In this document: piece by piece, positions 6,581-10,378 of the stretch
Layout: each line of letters opens with the position of its first letter
How positions within the stretch are numbered: the stretch's first letter is position 1
DNA from: Chloroflexi bacterium RBG_16_48_8
Lineage (GTDB): Bacteria; Chloroflexota; Anaerolineae; Anaerolineales; E44-bin32
Length of the DNA: 10,378 nt
Reading direction: 5' to 3'
Assembly (NCBI GenBank): GCA_001795115.1
Contig: MGNI01000162.1
Span: 16,282-26,659, forward strand
Notes under the pieces: generated by a model
What the model was told of the DNA's origin: nothing
Seen by the model: the letters and a program-made list of their open reading frames with translations, nothing else
Databases searched by the model: none
Position numbers and translations under genes: made by a program

Positions 6581-7852
6581 TTAACCTTCATCATCTTCTC
6601 TATATGAAAACTTCTCGAGAGAGCTTACCTTATTGGGCTGCTTTGGCGGGATGACATAACGTGCAAAGAAGAGAGCGGCGATCAAACGCCCGAAAGCTGA
6701 AAAGAGGAAGATTCCAGGATACCCCCATTGGGTGATGACCCAACTACCCAGTGCGGCACCAAGGGTCAGGGCAACCGTCACGGTCAGTTGAAATAGGGCT
6801 GAATAGCGAGCGCGTTGGTCTTCAGGAATCAGGGATAAAAGAAAATTGAAAGAGGCCAAATTGTATGCACCCCAAACAACCCCAGCGAGGATCTCAAAGA
6901 TGTAGATCTGCCACATGGCAGTAGAAAACGCCCAAAGCGCGGGCACAATCGGGATAAGGAGCATGCTGATTAGTTGGACCCGACGCGGTCCCCAACGATC
7001 GGTCAACTCACCGACTTTGCGCTGCACAATAAGTCTACAGAGATTGGATATGATGCTGGCGATGCCCACCATCGTAGCTGTGGCTCTTAAGTTCTGCACC
7101 ATGTAGACGCTGAAGAAAGGGCCGGCGACATTGATGGAAAAATTCCAGAGAAAGGTCGTGGCGCAGAGCGCAAGAAAGATAGGATGCATCCTCACATTCC
7201 GAAATAACTCCGGTATGTTTAGAGAGGGTGGTTTTAAGGAAATATTTCGGTCCGCAGCATCTTTCAGGCGTGAGAAGCTGTAGGTTGAGGCCAGACCCAG
7301 GAGGAAAGCGAGAACGATGGCCAGTTGATAACCCAGGGGTTTTTCCGTACGGGTGATCCACTCACCAACGAACAGGATGGTTATCATCCCCGCCACCCCC
7401 ATGATGAAGTTGCGCGATCCGAAATATCGCCCGCGTATCTCCAGCGGGACGATATCCCCCGTGAGAGACATCCAGGCCGGGAAGGCCAGGTGGATCAAAG
7501 CATCCCGCATCACGGATAAAGCAATCGCCAAGAGTACGAGGCTTTCATTACCAAAGAACCATGGCAGCAAAGCCAGACTCAGGATCACAAGGCGGGCCAT
7601 GCCCCCACCGAAGAATAAGCTGATTTCTTTCCTGTGGCCTATGCGTTCAACCAGGAATGCGCCCGGAAGGAGGAGCAACGCTGCGCTCAGGCTGGAGAAT
7701 GAACTCATCAAGCCGATTTGAGTTCGTGATGCACCAAGTGAAAGCAAGTACAGTACGAGATAGGTGAGCAGGATATTTTCGCTGGCTGCTGCGAAGAGAC
7801 CGTCAAACCAGAACCAGCGCAAATTATGTTTGACTTCGTCCGAGAGCGCCAC
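6581..7852 (-). CDS. Major facilitator superfamily transporter (12 TM)
   Basis: An inner-membrane secondary transporter of 423 residues from GTG 7852. Predicted hydrophobic helices alternate through the protein (about 13-41, 46-68, 78-100, 104-124, 147-165, 175-194, then 224-246, 257-275, 293-310, 315-337, 351-374 and 378-400), the 6+6 MFS pattern. The loop 2-3 signature is LVERIGHRK (67-75) and its counterpart in the second half is GELTDRWGPRR (281-291). The start is chosen for GGAGGGG eight bases before GTG. An in-frame TTG at 7945, one base after the upstream stop, would add 31 residues and has no RBS, although translational coupling could use it. It follows two DarA-like genes in the same direction, probably as an operon. 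Substrate unknown; drug efflux or metabolite uptake are both possible. Confidence 0.9.
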   Translation of the reverse strand: MALSDEVKHNLRWFWFDGLFAAASENILLTYLVLYLLSLGASRTQIGLMSSFSSLSAALLLLPGAFLVERIGHRKEISLFFGGGMARLVILSLALLPWFFGNESLVLLAIALSVMRDALIHLAFPAWMSLTGDIVPLEIRGRYFGSRNFIMGVAGMITILFVGEWITRTEKPLGYQLAIVLAFLLGLASTYSFSRLKDAADRNISLKPPSLNIPELFRNVRMHPIFLALCATTFLWNFSINVAGPFFSVYMVQNLRATATMVGIASIISNLCRLIVQRKVGELTDRWGPRRVQLISMLLIPIVPALWAFSTAMWQIYIFEILAGVVWGAYNLASFNFLLSLIPEDQRARYSALFQLTVTVALTLGAALGSWVITQWGYPGIFLFSAFGRLIAALFFARYVIPPKQPNKVSSLEKFSYREDDEG

Positions 7853-7946
7853 AATCCAATCCCCTCCAAGTGTGAGGCGTGAAAAGGATTGCCGCAAACG
7901 GAAATATGTATTTTTGAAGGAGGGATGCGATGTTTGGGGTGACAAG

Positions 7947-8210
7947 TTATATTTGCTCGAAGTGAGGCATGTCTACGACAAAGATGGTGGCTCGATGCTG
8001 TTCACCATCGGAAGGGCTGCAGGTTTGGCGCAGCAGATCGAAAACTGCCTCAACCTTCTCGCTTTCCACGCCGATCAATAGGGTGACATTTCCTCTGCGC
8101 AAAAAACCGCCAGTACTGGCCACACGGGTAACACGCAGGTCGTTTGCTACCAGGGCTTGGAGGACATTTTCACTGTCTATATCGCGAACGATAACAATCA
8201 TCAATTTCAT
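7947..8210 (-). CDS. DarA/PstA-like (DUF970) PII-like cyclic-di-AMP receptor, shortened copy
   Basis: DarA/PstA proteins are small trimeric PII-like sensors that bind the second messenger c-di-AMP. This copy is 87 residues from ATG 8210 (GAGG six bases upstream); characterised relatives are about 109. It has MKLMIVIVRDID, then RVTRVASTGGFLRRGN and TLLIGVE. Arg26, Thr28, Phe36, Asn41 and Gly47 fall at the same numbers as the c-di-AMP contacts I recall for S. aureus PstA. The region after residue 65 is cut short by about 20 residues, so the large loop and the usual EVQVGGATV strand are replaced by HRATIFVVDMPHFEQI. A start at 8276 would add 22 residues overlapping the upstream gene and is less likely. 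It lies 16 bases after its paralogue. c-di-AMP binding is likely by homology but may need the partner. Confidence 0.87.
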   Translation of the reverse strand: MKLMIVIVRDIDSENVLQALVANDLRVTRVASTGGFLRRGNVTLLIGVESEKVEAVFDLLRQTCSPSDGEQHRATIFVVDMPHFEQI

Positions 8211-8226
8211 TGCTGGCCTCATTCTT

Positions 8227-8571
8227 TCAAAATTGCTCAAACCGTTCAATATTGAGCAGATAGACTGTTGCGCCACCTACCTGGACTTCGATCATAGGGA
8301 CTTGAGCATATCCCTCAGGTAGACCCACCCGGATCGGGACATATTGCTGGATGGGCTTGCAGGTCTTTCGGATCATTTCCAAGAGAGAGGAAAGGCGATC
8401 ATGGTTCAAGCCCACCAAGAGACAAACTCTCGGTTCCTGGAGCAGTCCACTGGAGCTCTCCATTTCGGTAAAGGTAAAACCCTCCCGAATAAGGCATTCT
8501 TGGAGTTGTGAGGGTTGATATCCGGAAGCCACAATAATAACTAATTGATCAATTGCTTTAGGATCGGTCAT
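8227..8571 (-). CDS. DarA/PstA-like (DUF970) paralogue with degenerate ligand loop
   Basis: A 114-residue PII-like protein starting at ATG 8571 (GAGG six bases upstream; the longer TTG 8586 and ATG 8583 starts lack an RBS). The C-terminus EVQVGGATVYLLNIERFEQF (95-114) is nearly a textbook DUF970 ending, and IDQLVIIVASG and LLVGLNHDRL match the core strands. The ligand-binding stretch is degraded: where relatives have RVTKLASTGGFLxxGN, this has FTFTEMESSSGLLQEP, so the Arg, the Phe and the Asn are gone. It is therefore complementary to the next gene, which keeps that stretch but lacks the GGATV strand. First gene of an operon with the shortened DarA-like protein and an MFS transporter. It may form a mixed trimer or be a non-binding regulator. 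Confidence 0.83.
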   Translation of the reverse strand: MTDPKAIDQLVIIVASGYQPSQLQECLIREGFTFTEMESSSGLLQEPRVCLLVGLNHDRLSSLLEMIRKTCKPIQQYVPIRVGLPEGYAQVPMIEVQVGGATVYLLNIERFEQF

Positions 8572-9235
8572 GAGAGTCCTCATCAACGTAGGGTGTGGAC
8601 CATCAAGTCACATCCATTGAGATGATCATTCATGATTCATTCATCCCCCGGTTTTGTAGAACCACGGCAGGATTCCGCAACTCCTTTTTAAACCGAAATG
8701 GCTTTAAAAGGCAAGCAAATCATCCAAGGATGCATTCCTGGAAATGGTGCAAGAGGTTACCTAAAATGAGAGTTGAGGTGATGTATGCCAGCATTGCTTC
8801 CCACCACCCCTCACCAGAGGAAGTTTGCATCATAAAATGGAATATGCCTGATTGCGGGGAGCCTCTGAAAGGATTGAAAAAGCGGCTGTTTATGGATTGA
8901 TAGCTAAAGGATGAGCCAGGTTCTAATTCTGAAAACCCCATAACGCGCTCTGGTAACAACTGACAGGGTTGGATGACGCCCCCCTATAGCGCCGAATGTG
9001 GAAAAACACTATTATTCGCATCGATCAGATTTGTGGAACCAGACTCAATCTTCCACAAAACATGTGACATTTGCACAACTTTCTAGGACTGGGTGGGTAT
9101 CGTTGTATCGTTGTTTTGAAACTGGATTCGGTTGGTCTTATCCCCATGGATTCTATTCCACTCTGAAAAAAGAGAACTTGGTTCGCGCTCAATGGCTGTG
9201 CTTTTCATCCTTATCCCTCAGAAGGATCCGAGGTC
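8572..9235. other. Long gene-free region between divergent units
   Basis: No frame here has a convincing RBS plus protein-like composition. The left part should carry the promoter of the minus-strand DarA-like operon; TTGCCT (8714-8709) and TTTAAA (8692-8687), 16 bases apart on the minus strand, are a weak candidate. The dyad-rich stretch 8623-8645 (ATGATCAT and TCATGA palindromes) lies between it and the first gene. The right part should carry the promoter of the plus-strand gene at 9236; TTGAAA (9115-9120) is a candidate -35 without a good -10. The clearest element is the inverted repeat at 9030-9059. Confidence 0.45.
9030..9059. repeat. Perfect 9-bp inverted repeat with 12-bp spacer
   Basis: TTTGTGGAA at 9030-9038 and its exact complement TTCCACAAA at 9051-9059 flank CCAGACTCAATC. 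The spacing of the half-site centres is 21 bp, two helical turns, which would suit a dimeric regulator on one DNA face; a hairpin in RNA is the other option. No U-run follows it. It lies 177 bases before the downstream gene start. Confidence 0.6.
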
Positions 9236-10378
9236 ATGCTTTTATCAGACAATGACTGCCATTCCGCAGGAGATTCTATCGTGCATGAGAAGTTGAGAAA
9301 CATTGCCAACCTCATAAAACCCCAATTTCAGGAAAAAATAGGTGATGATAACGCAGCTGCTGGTTCACTCGGACGTCCCAGGAATCCTGCGACAGCATTT
9401 CTATGGTTGCCTATTGTCCTTGCCGGATTCGCAGGGCTGGCATCCGCACCCTGGCCTCAGAGCCAGGAGTTGGCGGAGCGCATCGTTAACCAAGCTGGTG
9501 CGTCGTTAGGCTGGCCAGAGCAGATATCGACAACCAGCGGAGGCGGGCGTGTGTTCGTCTCGAATATAGAAGTTTTGGGAGGGATGTGCTCGGGAGATCG
9601 TTTCATCGAAGAGAGCTCCTCCTATGCTGAGGTCGGTGTAGGCGGCTGGGAACCGGATGTCCCTCAAATCAGCCAAGGGGAAACCCTGGAAGAAGTTACC
9701 TTTGCTGGAGGGAAGGCTTATCTCATCACCCACTTCAACGATCGCGGTGTGGTGATCTGGCAGATTCTGAAGTGGAAGATGGGAGATGTGAATTTTACAG
9801 TGATGCATTCCATCTCCTGCCCGGAAGATGGCGGTGTCATTAATGTCATGCCCTTTGCTGATGCGCTCTATGCTGCTGCGCTTGCCAATGACCTGGGAGT
9901 TTCAGGCGATCTGTGCACCAATGTCTCCTGTGTGCCTGCCTACTGTGCCAATGAAAACGAGAGTCACTCTGAGGGCACTTGCGATCCTGCTGATGGGCAA
10001 TGCTACTACTTCAGCTAGGTCTGCCAGGCTGGGTGCAACCCCGATACCGGTCTGTGCAATGAGGCGCCTCCAGAGGAGCCAACGATCACGCCCACTCCCC
10101 CGGTTGAAGGTGACTTGAAGATTGTGAAACTGGTCCTTTTAAAAGCGATCCAAGGCGGTCAGTTGGCCGCCAGGAAACCAACGGCGTAATGAGTCTTTCT
10201 TAACCGTCCCGAACAGGGCCCGGCGCATGAAGTGCTCCTGACACTTTGGGTGGATGAGGTCGAGGTTGAGACAATCAGCTATCGGCTTAAACCCGTCAAT
10301 CAAATCACGCCTATTGAAATGCGGACCGTCAGGACATCGTCAACTTCCATATCTCAGGAGATCGGCTTGGGGGCTATG
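9236..10378 (+). pseudogene. Membrane-anchored Cys-rich surface protein gene, interrupted by three in-frame stops (partial)
   Basis: One reading frame runs from ATG 9236 to the right edge but is broken by TAG at 10016 and by TAA-TGA at 10187-10192. The first 260 codons give a protein with a hydrophobic segment (about residues 52-71, after basic residues at 47-49) that acts as a late signal or anchor. An extracellular region of no domain known to me follows, then a Cys-rich part (CTNVSC, YC, GTCDPADGQC). After TAG the same frame continues the Cys pattern (VCQAGCNPDTGLC), then a Pro/Thr linker (EEPTITPTPP), then beta-rich sequence (GDLKIVKLVLLKAIQGG, and after the double stop VFLNRPEQGPAHEVLLTLWVDEVEVE). 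Continuity of style across all three stops argues for an older intact gene. RBS is weak (GAAGGA nine bases or more upstream). Readthrough or sequence error are alternatives; if it is intact as read, the product ends at 10018. Confidence 0.68.

Noticed and set aside
8998..9059. TGTGGAA/TTCCACA repeats as DnaA boxes or an origin
   Set aside because: Only one copy comes within one mismatch of the DnaA box; there is no cluster, AT-rich unwinding element or replication gene.
8595..9255. Several 80-100 codon frames on both strands in the gene-free region
   Set aside because: No RBS, no hydrophobic or domain pattern, and rich in Ser/His/Trp/Cys as in random translation.
10016..10192. Programmed TAG/TGA recoding (pyrrolysine or selenocysteine)
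   Set aside because: Three stops including TAA, in a secreted Cys-rich protein, with no visible recoding element; pseudogenisation is simpler.
1..10378. CRISPR array, tRNA, rRNA, insertion sequence or phage genes
   Set aside because: No regularly spaced repeats, cloverleaf, transposase or phage-like proteins were found on either strand.

Overview
The window looks like chromosomal DNA of an anaerobic or thermophilic bacterium, most likely a Chloroflexota (Anaerolineae-like) lineage. That is an inference from gene content only: tandem DarA/PstA-type (DUF970) proteins, thiolase-like/DUF35 operons, an M20D amidohydrolase, and a T-box-like leader outside the classical aminoacyl-tRNA synthetase setting. 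GC content looks moderate. Most start codons are preceded by strong AAGGAG or GAGG ribosome binding sites.

Layout. Bases 1-594 (minus) hold the N-terminal 198 residues of a creatininase-family amidohydrolase that runs off the left edge. Its roughly 400-base upstream leader is rich in stem-loops and carries an 11-base match to the T-box core on the same strand. Divergent from it lies an M20D amidohydrolase (1203-2372, plus), followed by a small protein of unknown function (2489-2758, plus). Two tandem hairpins at 2759-2832 separate these from a convergent four-gene operon (6208 down to 2873, minus) of two thiolase-fold proteins and two zinc-ribbon/OB-fold DUF35 proteins. A 372-base gap follows, then a second minus-strand operon: two tandem DarA-like proteins and a 12-TM MFS transporter (8571 down to 6581). 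After a 664-base gene-free stretch with a perfect 9-bp inverted repeat, a membrane-anchored, Cys-rich surface protein gene (9236 to the right edge, plus) is interrupted by three in-frame stops.

How the genes may work together. The thiolase-like/DUF35 operon is the most interesting unit. Both thiolase-fold proteins have lost the nucleophilic Cys and both catalytic His, but share a Tyr-Lys-Glu motif and a Gly-Asn in place of Gly-His. This resembles the repurposed active site of the Ltp2-ChsH2 steroid side-chain aldolase more than a true thiolase. The operon may therefore encode an acyl-CoA aldolase/lyase or a scaffold-like complex of unknown substrate. The two DarA-like proteins seem to have divided the conserved c-di-AMP site between them and could form a mixed complex. 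The M20D enzyme and the creatininase-family protein are divergent amidohydrolases around the leader and suggest use of N-acylated amino acids or cyclic amides.
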